DNA of 64,000 bases. Origin: Thiocapsa imhoffii. Lineage in GTDB: Bacteria; Pseudomonadota; Gammaproteobacteria; Chromatiales; Chromatiaceae. Both the position numbers and the translations under genes were made by a program. Each line of letters begins with the position of its first letter. Position 1 is the first letter of the stretch. The stretch spans positions 124,001 to 188,000 of the forward strand of contig NZ_NRSD01000005.1 in the NCBI RefSeq assembly GCF_016583985.1. The letters are read 5' to 3'. The notes below the pieces were generated by a model. The model was not told the origin of the DNA and ran no database searches. It was given only the letters and a program-made list of their open reading frames with translations. Shown here piece after piece: positions 1 to 9,486 of this stretch.

Positions 1-280
1 AGCTGTGGCCAATAGGCCTGTAAGTGGACATTGATCTCAGTCTGATGCCAGCCGATTTCCCCACGTTCCCACCGATTCAGCCAGAATTCCGGTGTCATCG
101 TTGACCCTGTTGGTTGATGGTCGAGAGCGTGAATTCTAACGGAATGCGAAGCGGGCGCGCGCCGCCGGGTCCGCTCCGGTAGGATGGATGGCTGAATCGC
201 GGGATGCCACGGCATCCTGCTGGGGGCAGCGTCCTGGGGCACGGCCCGGAAGGGTCTAGAGCTTGAAATGGGGGAAACCG

Positions 281-1255
281 ATGCAGGTATTGGTTGGCGA
301 TATCGGCGGCACGAAGACGGCCTTAGGTCTTGCGACGACCGAGCAGAGCCGGGTCGTGCTGCAGCAGACACGGGAGTTTGCCAGCGCTGAGTTCGCCTCA
401 CTCGCGGCGATCGTGCAGCGCTATCTCACCGAGACCGACGTGAGCGTTCGCAAGGCGGCCTTTGCGGTGGCTGGACCGGTGCGCGAGCGCGCTAGTCGGA
501 CGACCAATCTGCCCTGGGAACTCGATGCGGATGCCTTGGAGCAGATGCTCGGCTTCTCGAACGTGGTCCTGCTGAACGATTTGGAGGCAACGGCCTGGAG
601 TCTCACCGCGCTCGCGCCAGCGGATTTGGCAACGCTTTACCCCGGCGAATCCGTGACGGGGAACGCCTGTGTCGTCGCGGCTGGAACCGGTCTCGGCGAG
701 GCGGGGCTCTTTTGGGACGGGCAGCGGTATCATCCCTTTGCCACGGAAGGCGGCCATGCCGATTTTGCGCCGACCAACGCTCTGGAATCCGCCCTGTATG
801 ATGTCCTGACCGAACGCTTTGGCCATGTCAGTTGGGAGCGCGTCGTGTCCGGGATGGGGATTCGTCATCTCCACGATTTTTTGTTGGTGTTTCGCGGTGC
901 GCAACGGCCGGATTGGCTGAGCGAGGCCGCGCGGACGGGCGATGAGGCGGCGGCCATCGCTCAAGCGGCCGCAGCCGGTTCCTGTCCGATCTGCATGGAG
1001 GCGATGGCGCTATTCTTCCGCTTGTATGGCCGTGAGGCTGGGAACATGGCGTTGAAGCAGATGGCGCTCGGGGGGGTCTTCCTCGCGGGTGGAATCGCCC
1101 CGAAAAACCTAGATGCACTCAAACGCAGTGCCTTCCTCGACGGTTTTTTCGATAAGGGGCGGCTCGAACCTCTGATGCGGGCCATGCCGGTGCATGTGAT
1201 CATGCAACCGCACGCGCCCTTGATCGGCGCGGCACGTTTCATGGCCGCGCAGTGA
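281..1255 (+). CDS. glk: Glucokinase (Glk family)
   Basis: Phosphorylates glucose with ATP to glucose-6-phosphate in the cytoplasm. The N-terminus reads VGDIGGTKTALGL, the phosphate-binding motif of the hexokinase/ROK-type fold; LNDLEATAW carries the expected catalytic Asp and GTGLGEAGLFWDG plus the following EGGHADFAP segment match the bacterial glucokinase core. About 324 residues, the usual length. I chose the ATG at 281 because GGGGGA lies 5-11 bases upstream; an in-frame TTG at 263 would add six residues. It stands alone, with a metal-binding domain gene next. Function is secure from the motifs. Confidence 0.9.
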   Translation: MQVLVGDIGGTKTALGLATTEQSRVVLQQTREFASAEFASLAAIVQRYLTETDVSVRKAAFAVAGPVRERASRTTNLPWELDADALEQMLGFSNVVLLNDLEATAWSLTALAPADLATLYPGESVTGNACVVAAGTGLGEAGLFWDGQRYHPFATEGGHADFAPTNALESALYDVLTERFGHVSWERVVSGMGIRHLHDFLLVFRGAQRPDWLSEAARTGDEAAAIAQAAAAGSCPICMEAMALFFRLYGREAGNMALKQMALGGVFLAGGIAPKNLDALKRSAFLDGFFDKGRLEPLMRAMPVHVIMQPHAPLIGAARFMAAQ

Positions 1256-1356
1256 TCGCATGACCGACCGGGTCTGGCCTGAACCGCGAGACGCGGTCCG
1301 CGTGCGGCGTCAACAATCCTGAATCCATCCACCCCATTCGCAGCGAGTCGAGAACA

Positions 1357-1563
1357 GTGAAGCAGATCATCGCGATTTCAGGTATGAGTTGTCAGCATTG
1401 TGTTCGTGCCGTCACCGAGGCACTCGAGGCGACCGCTGGTGTCGAGCAGGTCGTCGTTGATCTCGCAGCCGGCACCGCCGAGGTGCAGGGGCCTGCCGCC
1501 GCGGAGGATGTGCTTGCCGCGGTGAGCGCGGCGGGTTACGAGGCGCGCATCGAGGTGCTCTGA
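1357..1563 (+). CDS. Heavy-metal-associated (HMA) domain protein, CopZ-like
   Basis: A 68-residue single HMA domain with the metal-binding motif GMSCQHC (residues 9-15) and a ferredoxin-like beta-alpha-beta pattern. Such proteins are cytoplasmic copper(I) chaperones delivering metal to P-type ATPases; CopZ/Atx1 is the closest known type. The start is GTG at 1357. No copper ATPase or CueR-like regulator lies nearby, so the partner must be elsewhere. Metal identity (copper rather than another soft metal) is inferred from the motif only. Confidence 0.82.
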   Translation: MKQIIAISGMSCQHCVRAVTEALEATAGVEQVVVDLAAGTAEVQGPAAAEDVLAAVSAAGYEARIEVL

Positions 1564-1667
1564 TGCCCGCCTCGGATCCTTGATCATCTGGTGCTGTATC
1601 AGGATCGGGGGCTGATACCGGGTTCTGTCCCGGGAAGAGAACAGAAGAGTCGGCGGCGGCCACCCGA

Positions 1668-2537
1668 ATGCCGCCGGCGCGGTCGTGGATGGTCATGGAG
1701 TCGTCAGCTGTGATGGTGAGCCGGGCAGTCATCGGGGAATGGATCGAGTCGCGCCGCGTGCAGCGGTTCATTCTCACCTTGATCGTGATCAACGCCGTGA
1801 CGCTGGGTCTGGAGACCTCGGCGACGATGACGGCGCGCTATGGCGATGTGCTCTACGTGATCGACCGGATGATCCTGGGCGTGTTCGTGATCGAGATCCT
1901 GATCAAGCTCTATGCCCAGCGACTCGATTTCTTTCGTCGGTCGTGGAATGTCTTCGATTTCATCGTGATTGGGATCGCCTTGATTCCCGCCAGCGGACCC
2001 CTTGCGGTCCTGCGCGCCCTGCGGGTCTTGCGGGTCCTGCGCTTGGCCTCGGTTCACCCGCGGCTGCGGTTTGTCGTCGAGGCCCTGCTGAAGGCGATCC
2101 CCGGCATCACCTCGATTGCTGGGCTGATGCTGTTGGTCTTCTACGTTGCCGCCGTGATTGCGACCGGATTGTTCGGCGCGCGGTTTCCCGAATGGTTCGG
2201 CTCACTGGCCGCATCCCTCTATACGCTATTCCAGGTGATGACGCTCGAGAGTTGGTCGATGGGGATCGTGCGGCCCGTGATGGAGGCCTATCCCTATGCC
2301 TGGCTCTTTTTCATCCCATTCATCTTGATCGCGACCTTCACGATGCTGAATCTCTTCATCGGCATCATCGTCGACACCATGCAAACGATGCACGAGGCGC
2401 AGCATGCGATCGAGCGTGAGCGAATCGAGGAAACCGTTCACCGTGACAGTCTGCATGTCGAGACGGAGCTGCGCGCCTTGCGCGAGGAGATCGCCTCCTT
2501 ACGCGACGAACTTCAACGCGGTCGCGAAGCGCCCTGA
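1668..2537 (+). CDS. Bacterial voltage-gated sodium channel (NaChBac/NavAb type)
   Basis: A single-repeat six-transmembrane ion channel of about 289 residues. S4 (around residues 115-126) has Arg at every third position (LRALRVLRVLRL), the voltage sensor. The pore loop reads TLESWSM (192-198), the glutamate-ring selectivity filter of prokaryotic sodium channels. The C-terminal 50 residues are a charged helix, probably the coiled coil that assembles the tetramer. ATG 1668 opens the frame, but starts at 1689, 1695 or 1713 are possible because the first 15-20 residues precede any conserved segment. Role in the cell (motility, pH or Na+ homeostasis) cannot be read from context. Confidence 0.9.
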   Translation: MPPARSWMVMESSAVMVSRAVIGEWIESRRVQRFILTLIVINAVTLGLETSATMTARYGDVLYVIDRMILGVFVIEILIKLYAQRLDFFRRSWNVFDFIVIGIALIPASGPLAVLRALRVLRVLRLASVHPRLRFVVEALLKAIPGITSIAGLMLLVFYVAAVIATGLFGARFPEWFGSLAASLYTLFQVMTLESWSMGIVRPVMEAYPYAWLFFIPFILIATFTMLNLFIGIIVDTMQTMHEAQHAIERERIEETVHRDSLHVETELRALREEIASLRDELQRGREAP

Positions 2538-2615
2538 ACGGCCTGCGCGCCCTTGTCACCAGGGGACCGACCCGAGGCCCGCCACTCGGCGCGCGCCGAG
2601 TGGCGGGCGGGCATG

Positions 2616-3278
2616 TTACGGCTCTTGACGCCGCCGCTTTCGCATGGACTCGTCCGAAATCGGGATCTCGATGATCGGTAGACCCAGGGTGTCGCTGTGC
2701 GAGACACCCCGCAGATCGTACCCGCGATGCTCATGGCCGGCCGGACCGAGGTAATAGTAGAACTCGCTCGTCCCGGTGAAGCGATGATAGGCGATCAGAT
2801 CGACACTCAGGGTCGAGTCGAAACCAGGCATCATGCCCAGGGGGATGAAAAGACCTTGCTTGTCTTGATCGGTGCCGAGCGAGGTATAAAACAGATTCAG
2901 GACCTGGTCGGCGTGCGCTGGATCCTCGACGACTTCGATGCCGAACCGCCGTTGCAACTCGATGGCGAGGCGTTGATCGGCGTAGTCCTGAAACGGGGCA
3001 TCCCGCACACCGAAATGGCTTACGAGGAGCAGCCGTTGGCCCCGCAGGGGTTCGAAGTCGTCACTCGGAAGTCGCCCGGCAACTTCATCGATGGAATAGG
3101 AGACGAGACGTTGCGCGGTTGCACCGGCCAAGGAATCGCTGGTTTGTCGGGCACTGCACCCACTCAAGGCCAGGGCGATGCCCGCCAGCCCGATGCTGGC
3201 CATGCGAATCGTTGCGAACTTCACTGTTGCGGTCCTCATTCTCGATGCCCGAACGATCGATACACGAACAGACGTCAT
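2616..3278 (-). CDS. Hypothetical outer-membrane-type lipoprotein
   Basis: A lipoprotein of unknown function. A hydrophobic stretch IGLAGIALALSGC ends in a clear lipobox (LSGC), so Cys would be lipidated and the mature part exported. The mature domain is about 180 residues with no motif I recognise. I chose ATG 3278 because GAGGG sits 7 bases upstream; ATGs at 3239 and 3203 also give workable signal peptides. It ends in a basic tail (MRKRRRQEP) and is transcribed divergently from tamA. Confidence 0.65.
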   Translation of the reverse strand: MTSVRVSIVRASRMRTATVKFATIRMASIGLAGIALALSGCSARQTSDSLAGATAQRLVSYSIDEVAGRLPSDDFEPLRGQRLLLVSHFGVRDAPFQDYADQRLAIELQRRFGIEVVEDPAHADQVLNLFYTSLGTDQDKQGLFIPLGMMPGFDSTLSVDLIAYHRFTGTSEFYYYLGPAGHEHRGYDLRGVSHSDTLGLPIIEIPISDESMRKRRRQEP

Positions 3279-3643
3279 GTGGCGGCCCTCGGGGCAGCCA
3301 CAGGGAGGAGGCCTCGTGGCCGTCGCATCGTGACTGACAGGCTTGCATCCTGAGCCAGGTTCGGTTCGCAATGTTCGGTGTCGTGGATTGCGTCCATTCA
3401 CCGTACCAGCGTCCTGTTCGCGATGTCTACTGGTCGGGTGGGCAGGCTCGGTCGGGCGACCCACTGTCAGGGACGCGGTGCCGCTGAAGCCCAATGGTCA
3501 GGAGGCGTCTCAGTGTTGGTTTTTGTGCTCGGCTTGTTGTATTGTTTCCACATTCTGGTACATGCCTCATGATGCGCGCGACGGGTCCGGGCTTGGGTCT
3601 GTGATGGCGCAACCTCATCTGGCCAACGCTTTGGGGAGGCGAG
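3279..3643. other. Intergenic region between divergent lipoprotein gene and tamA
   Basis: About 365 bases without a supported gene; it must hold the promoters of the two divergent genes. I see no operator repeats or terminator. The only clear element is GGGGAGG just upstream of the tamA ATG. Open frames across it look like shadows. Confidence 0.4.
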
Positions 3644-5476
3644 ATGGATCAACGATCGCTCGTAGTGGCTTGGCGAGGCGACGCCGCCAACACGGGCCTC
3701 GTGACGCCGCGCCTGCTCGCTGCATGGTGCGTCCTGTTGTGCGCACTCCTGTTCGTTGCTCCGGCCCACGCGATCCGAATCGATGTTCGGGTCACTGGCG
3801 TCGAGGGCGAACAAGCGACGAACGTCATGGCGTTCCTGTCCATCTATCAGGAACGCGCCTCCCCAGACCTCACCCCCTCGCGCGTGCGCGCACTCCATCG
3901 TGCTGCCCCGGAACAGATTCGGCGTGCCCTGTCGCCGTTTGGACTCTATCGCGTCGAGGTGACCGAGCAACTCGACATTCCCGAGAACGAGCAGGGCACC
4001 TGGGTCGCCACCTATGACATCGTGCCCGGACCGCCGGTCAAGATCGGGGTCGTGGATTTCGTCGTGACGGGGCCGGGGGCGGATGATCCGCGCTTCCCCA
4101 CAGTCTTTCCCATGAAGGTGGGGGATGTCCTGCTCCACAGCCGATACGAGGCGGCGAAATCGGATCTGCGTGCGCGGGCCTCGGCTGGCGGTTACCTCGA
4201 TTATCGACTCGAGCGCCATCGGGTTCTCATTGATTTGGTTGCCTATGAGGCGATCGTGGAATTCCATCTCGAGACCGGCGAACGCTTCTACCTCGGCGAT
4301 GTCACCTTCAAACAGGATCTCCTGAACGACGACTTCCTGCAACGCTTCGTGAATTTCAAGCCCGGCGCGGTTTACGATCCGGAGCTCCTGCTGACGCTAC
4401 AGGGGCGGTTATTGAGCACCGAATATTTCAGCAGCGTCGAAATTCTTCCACAAAAAGACCTCGAAGGCGATCAGCAACTCATTCCGATCGAGGTCGTGGC
4501 CACCCGCAACAAGCGCGATAAGTACCGCATTGGTGTCGGCTACACGACGGACTATGGTCCCCGCGTCAGCGCCGATTGGCGTCGCCGCTACGTTAACCAA
4601 TACGGTCACAATTTTCGCACCGACCTCCAATTGTCACCTGTCTTTTCGCAATGGAGTCTCGATTATCGCATCCCGATTCAAGATCCCATTCGTGACTACG
4701 TCATGATCAAGCCGCAGGTGAATTATTCGGATATCGTCACGCAGCAGGGCTGGTTGGCGTCATTACAGATTGCCCATTCTACCCTCACGGCGAATGATTG
4801 GCGGCGCAATCTTGGCTTCGATCTCCTCTATGAAGATTATGAGATCAGTGAGATCCAGACGGGGTCCTCGCTGAACTTCGGCCCAACCGCATCCTGGTCG
4901 AAGACGGTTGCGGACGATCCCATCAATACGCGCCGTGGGTATCGGATCCGCTATGGTGTCCTGGGTGCCTTGGAGGGGTTTCTGTCCGATGGCACCTACC
5001 TCAGCGGCGGACTGCAATTTAAATGGATCAGGAGTTTCGCCGAGCACTATCGGTTGATCACGCGAGCCGATTTAGGGGTGACGCTGGCGAGCGATCTCAG
5101 CGAGATTCCAGCGAGTCGTCGGTTCTTCACGGGCGGTGACAGTACGATTCGCGGTTGGGCCTTCAACACACTGGGGCCAACCGAGCCGAGCACGGGCGAG
5201 ACAGTCGGGGGGCGTTACCTAGGAGTTGGGAGTCTGGAACTCGAGCGAACCATCCGTGGTCCCTGGAGTGCGGCGGTCTTCACTGATTTTGGCAATGCAT
5301 TCGACCCGAGTTACGACAACACTTATGAACAGAGTGTCGGTTTGGGCGTGCGCTGGGCCTCACCGATCGGACAGGTCCAGGTCGATGTGGCCTTTGCCTT
5401 GACCCACACCGATTACGAGATGTTCGACGGCATTCCGCCCGCGCGACTCGTGCTCATCATCGGCCCGGATTTATGA
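3644..5476 (+). CDS. tamA: Translocation and assembly module protein TamA (Omp85/BamA superfamily)
   Basis: Outer-membrane half of the TAM complex, which with TamB supports outer-membrane protein assembly and envelope phospholipid transport. A signal peptide (LLAAWCVLLCALLFVAPAHA) is followed by N-terminal POTRA repeats and then a C-terminal surface-antigen beta-barrel from about residue 290 with the RRFFTGGDSTIRGW motif (around 497-510) typical of Omp85 barrels. It ends in a hydrophobic residue-rich final strand. At 610 residues it is near the usual TamA length. ATG 3644 has GGGGAGG upstream. The stop overlaps the tamB start (ATGA). Confidence 0.93.
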   Translation: MDQRSLVVAWRGDAANTGLVTPRLLAAWCVLLCALLFVAPAHAIRIDVRVTGVEGEQATNVMAFLSIYQERASPDLTPSRVRALHRAAPEQIRRALSPFGLYRVEVTEQLDIPENEQGTWVATYDIVPGPPVKIGVVDFVVTGPGADDPRFPTVFPMKVGDVLLHSRYEAAKSDLRARASAGGYLDYRLERHRVLIDLVAYEAIVEFHLETGERFYLGDVTFKQDLLNDDFLQRFVNFKPGAVYDPELLLTLQGRLLSTEYFSSVEILPQKDLEGDQQLIPIEVVATRNKRDKYRIGVGYTTDYGPRVSADWRRRYVNQYGHNFRTDLQLSPVFSQWSLDYRIPIQDPIRDYVMIKPQVNYSDIVTQQGWLASLQIAHSTLTANDWRRNLGFDLLYEDYEISEIQTGSSLNFGPTASWSKTVADDPINTRRGYRIRYGVLGALEGFLSDGTYLSGGLQFKWIRSFAEHYRLITRADLGVTLASDLSEIPASRRFFTGGDSTIRGWAFNTLGPTEPSTGETVGGRYLGVGSLELERTIRGPWSAAVFTDFGNAFDPSYDNTYEQSVGLGVRWASPIGQVQVDVAFALTHTDYEMFDGIPPARLVLIIGPDL

Positions 5477-8400
5477 CGGAACCCCAAGCCCAAACCGCGC
5501 GAGCGGGGACATCGGTGGCGCGCTTGATCTTTCGTCCCGTGCGTTGGCTGCTGGCCGCGCTCCTGTCCGTGACCCTGCTGTTGATCCTGCTGCTGGCCTT
5601 CATCCTCGGCACGCAAACGGGGCTGAGGTTCGCGGTTGCCGTGGCGCACGAGCTGGCACCCGAGATGATCCGGGTGGGTCAGGTCGATGGTCGCGTGCTC
5701 GGTGCCCTGGCGCTCACCGATCTCGAACTTCAGCTTGGCGAGTTGAAACTCGACGCGGGCCGCATAGCCCTCGATTGGTCGCCGTTCGGTGCCTTGGGCG
5801 GCAACCTGGTGATCCGCTCCCTGCATCTGCGGGATCTCGACCTGGTCCTGCCGCCTCCCGCACCCGAGGAGGAGACTGCGGGGGCCTTCGAGCTCCCCGA
5901 GATTCGCCTCCCCCTGGATCTCGATTTGGGCGAGGTCAGCATCGCACGCATGCGACTCTTCCATGCCGATGAAGAGATGCCATTTGTCGCGCTCGATCAA
6001 GCACGTCTCTCCGCGGATTTCCGGGCTGGGACCCTTGAACTGCGTGCCTTGGAGGTCGCCTTATCCCATCCCGAATTGCAGGCCCAGGCGAACGGGCGCG
6101 CGGTGCTGTCCGGCGACTATGCCGTGGACCTCGAACTGGCTTGGTCGCTGCGCCAGGCGCCGGCGATCGACCTGCAGGGGCATGGCCGCATCGATGGCGA
6201 TCTGCAGGCATTGCGGATCACACATCAATTGAGCGGCTCGGCGCGTGCCGAGCTGCAGGCTCGGTTGAGCGAGGTCATCCAGGCCCCGCGCTGGGACGCT
6301 CGCCTGGAGATTCGAGGCGTGGATTTGCCAGACTTTGAGTCTGAGTTGCCACCGATTGCGCTCACGGGTGTGCTGGAAACGATCGGGGATCTGAACGAGG
6401 CCGAGATCACCGGCCACCTGGAGGCGACGTCGCCCGATCATCCCGAATTGGGTCACCTCAAGGCCGTCTTGGAGACGAACTGGGCGCAGGATGTGCTGGC
6501 CATCCATCGTCTCGAACTCACCGAGCAGGCCTCCAACGCCATGCTGAGCGCGCGGGGACAACTTGACTTGCGTGCCGAACCGGGCCGGTTCGACATCGAT
6601 GCGGATTGGCAGCGGCTGCGCTGGCCCTTGATCGGTGAGCTGCTGGTGGAATCCGAGGGCGGTCAACTCGCGGCCTCGGGCACCGTCGATGCCTTTGAGT
6701 ATCGCGCGTCGGTGACGGCACAGGGTCCGGAGATCCCCGCGGCGACACTCGTGCTCCTAGGGACTGGCAGCCCGACCGAGACCCGGATCAGCGAGCTGAC
6801 GCTGGCCGTCCTTGAGGGCGCGGTGCGTGGTGAGGGCAGGGTTTCCTGGTCTCCCGAACTCGCCTGGACGCTGACCTTGTCAGGTCAAGATCTAAACCCG
6901 CAAAGTCTGATCGAGGGGATCGAGGATCGTCTGGCACTGACCTTCGAGAGTGCTGGACATCTGGATGCATTCGATTACGGTCTTGAGATGCGCACGAGTG
7001 GCCCCGGACTGCCGGTGGCGCTGCTGCGCCTCAATGGCCAGGGTGATCACCGGCGGACCCAACTCGACAGCCTGGTCATCGAGGCCTTGAACGGACGGAT
7101 CGATGGCAATGGGGTCATCACCTGGGATCCCGAGGTGACCTGGGATGCGACCCTGAGCGCGACTGGGCTCGACCCGAGCCTCTTCGCCCCGGAATGGGAG
7201 GGCAATCTGCAGGGACAACTGGTGAGTCAAGGCAAGCTCACCCCGCAGGGTCCTGATGTGTTCGCCAGAATCGATGCCTTTGAGGGCCTCCTGCGAGGCT
7301 ACGTGGTGGCGGCCACGGGCACGGTCAGGATGCAAGGCGAGACCTTGAATATCGATGATTTCAGTCTCGCCTCCGGTCCCACGTCCCTGCAGGTCCAGGG
7401 CCAGGTTGACGAGACGCTGGCGCTGTCGTTCGTTGCCGAGTCGTCTGACCTCACAAGCCTGCTGCCGGACGCGCGGGGGGCCCTGACGATGCGTGGGAGT
7501 CTGATAGGACCACGCGAGACGCCCCGGGTCACGCTCGATCTGAGCGCGCGCGATGCCTCCTACGCGGGCCAGGGGATTGCGGCGCTATCCGGGACCGTCG
7601 ATCTCGGCATCGCCGTCGATGATCCCTTCGAGATTCAGATCGATGGCACTGGTCTGGTCGTCGGTGATCAGACCTGGCAGAGTCTGCGGGTGCGTGGCGC
7701 GGGGCAACTGAGGGATCATCAGTTCGAATTGCGGCTCGAGGGCGACCCAGCCGCGCTCGACCTGGCGGCATCCGGCGCGCTCACCACCGAAGGGGCCTTT
7801 ACCGGCCGCATCGGGCGTCTGGACCTGGTAAGTCAGCAATTCGGCACCTGGTCGCTGCGACGGCCGAGTCCGCTGGTCGTGGCCGATGGCCGCTTCGATC
7901 TCGGTCCCTTGTGCATCGACGGAGCCTATGGTGCTGGCGGCTGTGTGGAACTGAATCGTGACGCCGAGGAGCGCACCCGTGCGCGCTTCGATGCCGCGGT
8001 GGCCGACTTCACACTGTTCGCCCCGTTCATTCCAACGAATCTCGATCTAGCAGGCAACGCGCGTCTCGAAGGGCGTTTCGAGACCGACGGAGTGGTCTTG
8101 ACGGGGCGCGCGAGCGCGGAGATCCCCGCCGGCTCCCTCTCGGTTGCGATGGATGGCGGACGTCAGGAAACACTCGATTTCTCCAGGTCGCAATGGACCC
8201 TCGACGCGAGTGCGCAGTCGCTCTCGGCGCGCCTTGGGATTCCCCTCGAGGGCCTCGGCCAACTCGACGGAACACTGACCCTCCCCGGATGGCGTCTCAA
8301 TGATCCGGCGCGCCCCACGCAGGCGCTCGGCGGTGGTTTGCGTGCCGACCTGCGGGGGCTTGAGCGAATCTCGAATCTGGTGCCCGACCTGACCAACATG

Positions 8401-9486
8401 ACCGGTGGCATCAATGTCGATCTCAACCTCGGTGGCACCATCGGAGCGCCCGATATCAGTGGGCAAGCCGCGCTGCAAGGGGGTGGGTTCGATGTCGAGC
8501 TGATCGGTCTGACGATCTCCGATCTCAATCTGTCCCTGAATGCCGCGGCCATCGATCGCTTCGTTCTCGATGGTCGGGCGCAGGTCGGCGGCGGTCAGCT
8601 CGCGTTGGATGGTGATGGCAGCCTTGGCGCAAGCGGATTCGTGGGGCGCATGGCCATCAACGGAACGAATCTCACGGTGGCCGACACCAACGAATATTTC
8701 GCCTTGGTGTCACCGACCCTCGAGCTTCAAACCGATGCCAATGGCAGTCGGTTGCGTGGTGAGGTGAGCCTCCCCGAGGCGCGGATCCGCCCGCGTTCCA
8801 TCCCGGCGGGGGTCAAGTCACCCTCTGGCGACGTGGTGCTGATCGAGAAGGAGTCCTCGCGGACCGAACTTCCGCTCGATATCAATGTCACCCTGAAACT
8901 CGGCAACGAGGTCAATATCGACGCCTTTGGTTTGCGCGGCCGTCTCGCCGGCGAATTGAATGTCTCGCAGCCGCCGGGACGTGACATGCTGGGGAATGGT
9001 CAGTTGCAGATCATCGACGGTCAGTACCGGTTGGCGATCGGCTTCGGCTTGGCCGCGGAGCTCGGCGCACCCTTGACGATCGTGCAGGGGCGGGTCATTT
9101 ACGCCAACAGTCCAATCGATAATCCGGGACTCCTGTTGCAAGCCGAACGCGAGGGTGGGGCGACCGTTGCCGGTGTGCAGGTTCTTGGCACGCTGCGCGA
9201 TCCGAAACTGGCGTTTTTCTCCGAAACCGACCCGGGGATGAGCCAAGCCGAGATCACGAAATTTCTGCTGACCGGAATCGCACCGGGCACGGGTGACCAG
9301 TCGATGAGTTCAGGTCTCGCGATTGGCACCTACATCACGCCCAAAATCTTTCTCGAGTACGACACCGGTTTGGGAAACCAGGGTGATTCGGTGCGGATGC
9401 GCTACGATTTGACCAACCGGATCGAGATTCAGACCGAGACGGGCAGCAATCAGGGCGCCGACATCTTTTTCACCTTCGAGCGATGA
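5473..9486 (+). CDS. tamB: Translocation and assembly module protein TamB (AsmA-like, DUF490)
   Basis: Inner-membrane-anchored periplasm-spanning partner of TamA, about 1337 residues, the normal size. A cytoplasmic N-tail is followed by one membrane segment (LLAALLSVTLLLILLLAFILG, roughly 27-47), then a long beta-rich repeat region and a C-terminal TamB domain (SQAEITKFLLTGIAPGTGDQ near 1255-1275, then a short barrel-like end). Overlap of four bases with tamA and with the following acyltransferase argues for translational coupling. Confidence 0.93.
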   Translation: MTEPQAQTARAGTSVARLIFRPVRWLLAALLSVTLLLILLLAFILGTQTGLRFAVAVAHELAPEMIRVGQVDGRVLGALALTDLELQLGELKLDAGRIALDWSPFGALGGNLVIRSLHLRDLDLVLPPPAPEEETAGAFELPEIRLPLDLDLGEVSIARMRLFHADEEMPFVALDQARLSADFRAGTLELRALEVALSHPELQAQANGRAVLSGDYAVDLELAWSLRQAPAIDLQGHGRIDGDLQALRITHQLSGSARAELQARLSEVIQAPRWDARLEIRGVDLPDFESELPPIALTGVLETIGDLNEAEITGHLEATSPDHPELGHLKAVLETNWAQDVLAIHRLELTEQASNAMLSARGQLDLRAEPGRFDIDADWQRLRWPLIGELLVESEGGQLAASGTVDAFEYRASVTAQGPEIPAATLVLLGTGSPTETRISELTLAVLEGAVRGEGRVSWSPELAWTLTLSGQDLNPQSLIEGIEDRLALTFESAGHLDAFDYGLEMRTSGPGLPVALLRLNGQGDHRRTQLDSLVIEALNGRIDGNGVITWDPEVTWDATLSATGLDPSLFAPEWEGNLQGQLVSQGKLTPQGPDVFARIDAFEGLLRGYVVAATGTVRMQGETLNIDDFSLASGPTSLQVQGQVDETLALSFVAESSDLTSLLPDARGALTMRGSLIGPRETPRVTLDLSARDASYAGQGIAALSGTVDLGIAVDDPFEIQIDGTGLVVGDQTWQSLRVRGAGQLRDHQFELRLEGDPAALDLAASGALTTEGAFTGRIGRLDLVSQQFGTWSLRRPSPLVVADGRFDLGPLCIDGAYGAGGCVELNRDAEERTRARFDAAVADFTLFAPFIPTNLDLAGNARLEGRFETDGVVLTGRASAEIPAGSLSVAMDGGRQETLDFSRSQWTLDASAQSLSARLGIPLEGLGQLDGTLTLPGWRLNDPARPTQALGGGLRADLRGLERISNLVPDLTNMTGGINVDLNLGGTIGAPDISGQAALQGGGFDVELIGLTISDLNLSLNAAAIDRFVLDGRAQVGGGQLALDGDGSLGASGFVGRMAINGTNLTVADTNEYFALVSPTLELQTDANGSRLRGEVSLPEARIRPRSIPAGVKSPSGDVVLIEKESSRTELPLDINVTLKLGNEVNIDAFGLRGRLAGELNVSQPPGRDMLGNGQLQIIDGQYRLAIGFGLAAELGAPLTIVQGRVIYANSPIDNPGLLLQAEREGGATVAGVQVLGTLRDPKLAFFSETDPGMSQAEITKFLLTGIAPGTGDQSMSSGLAIGTYITPKIFLEYDTGLGNQGDSVRMRYDLTNRIEIQTETGSNQGADIFFTFER

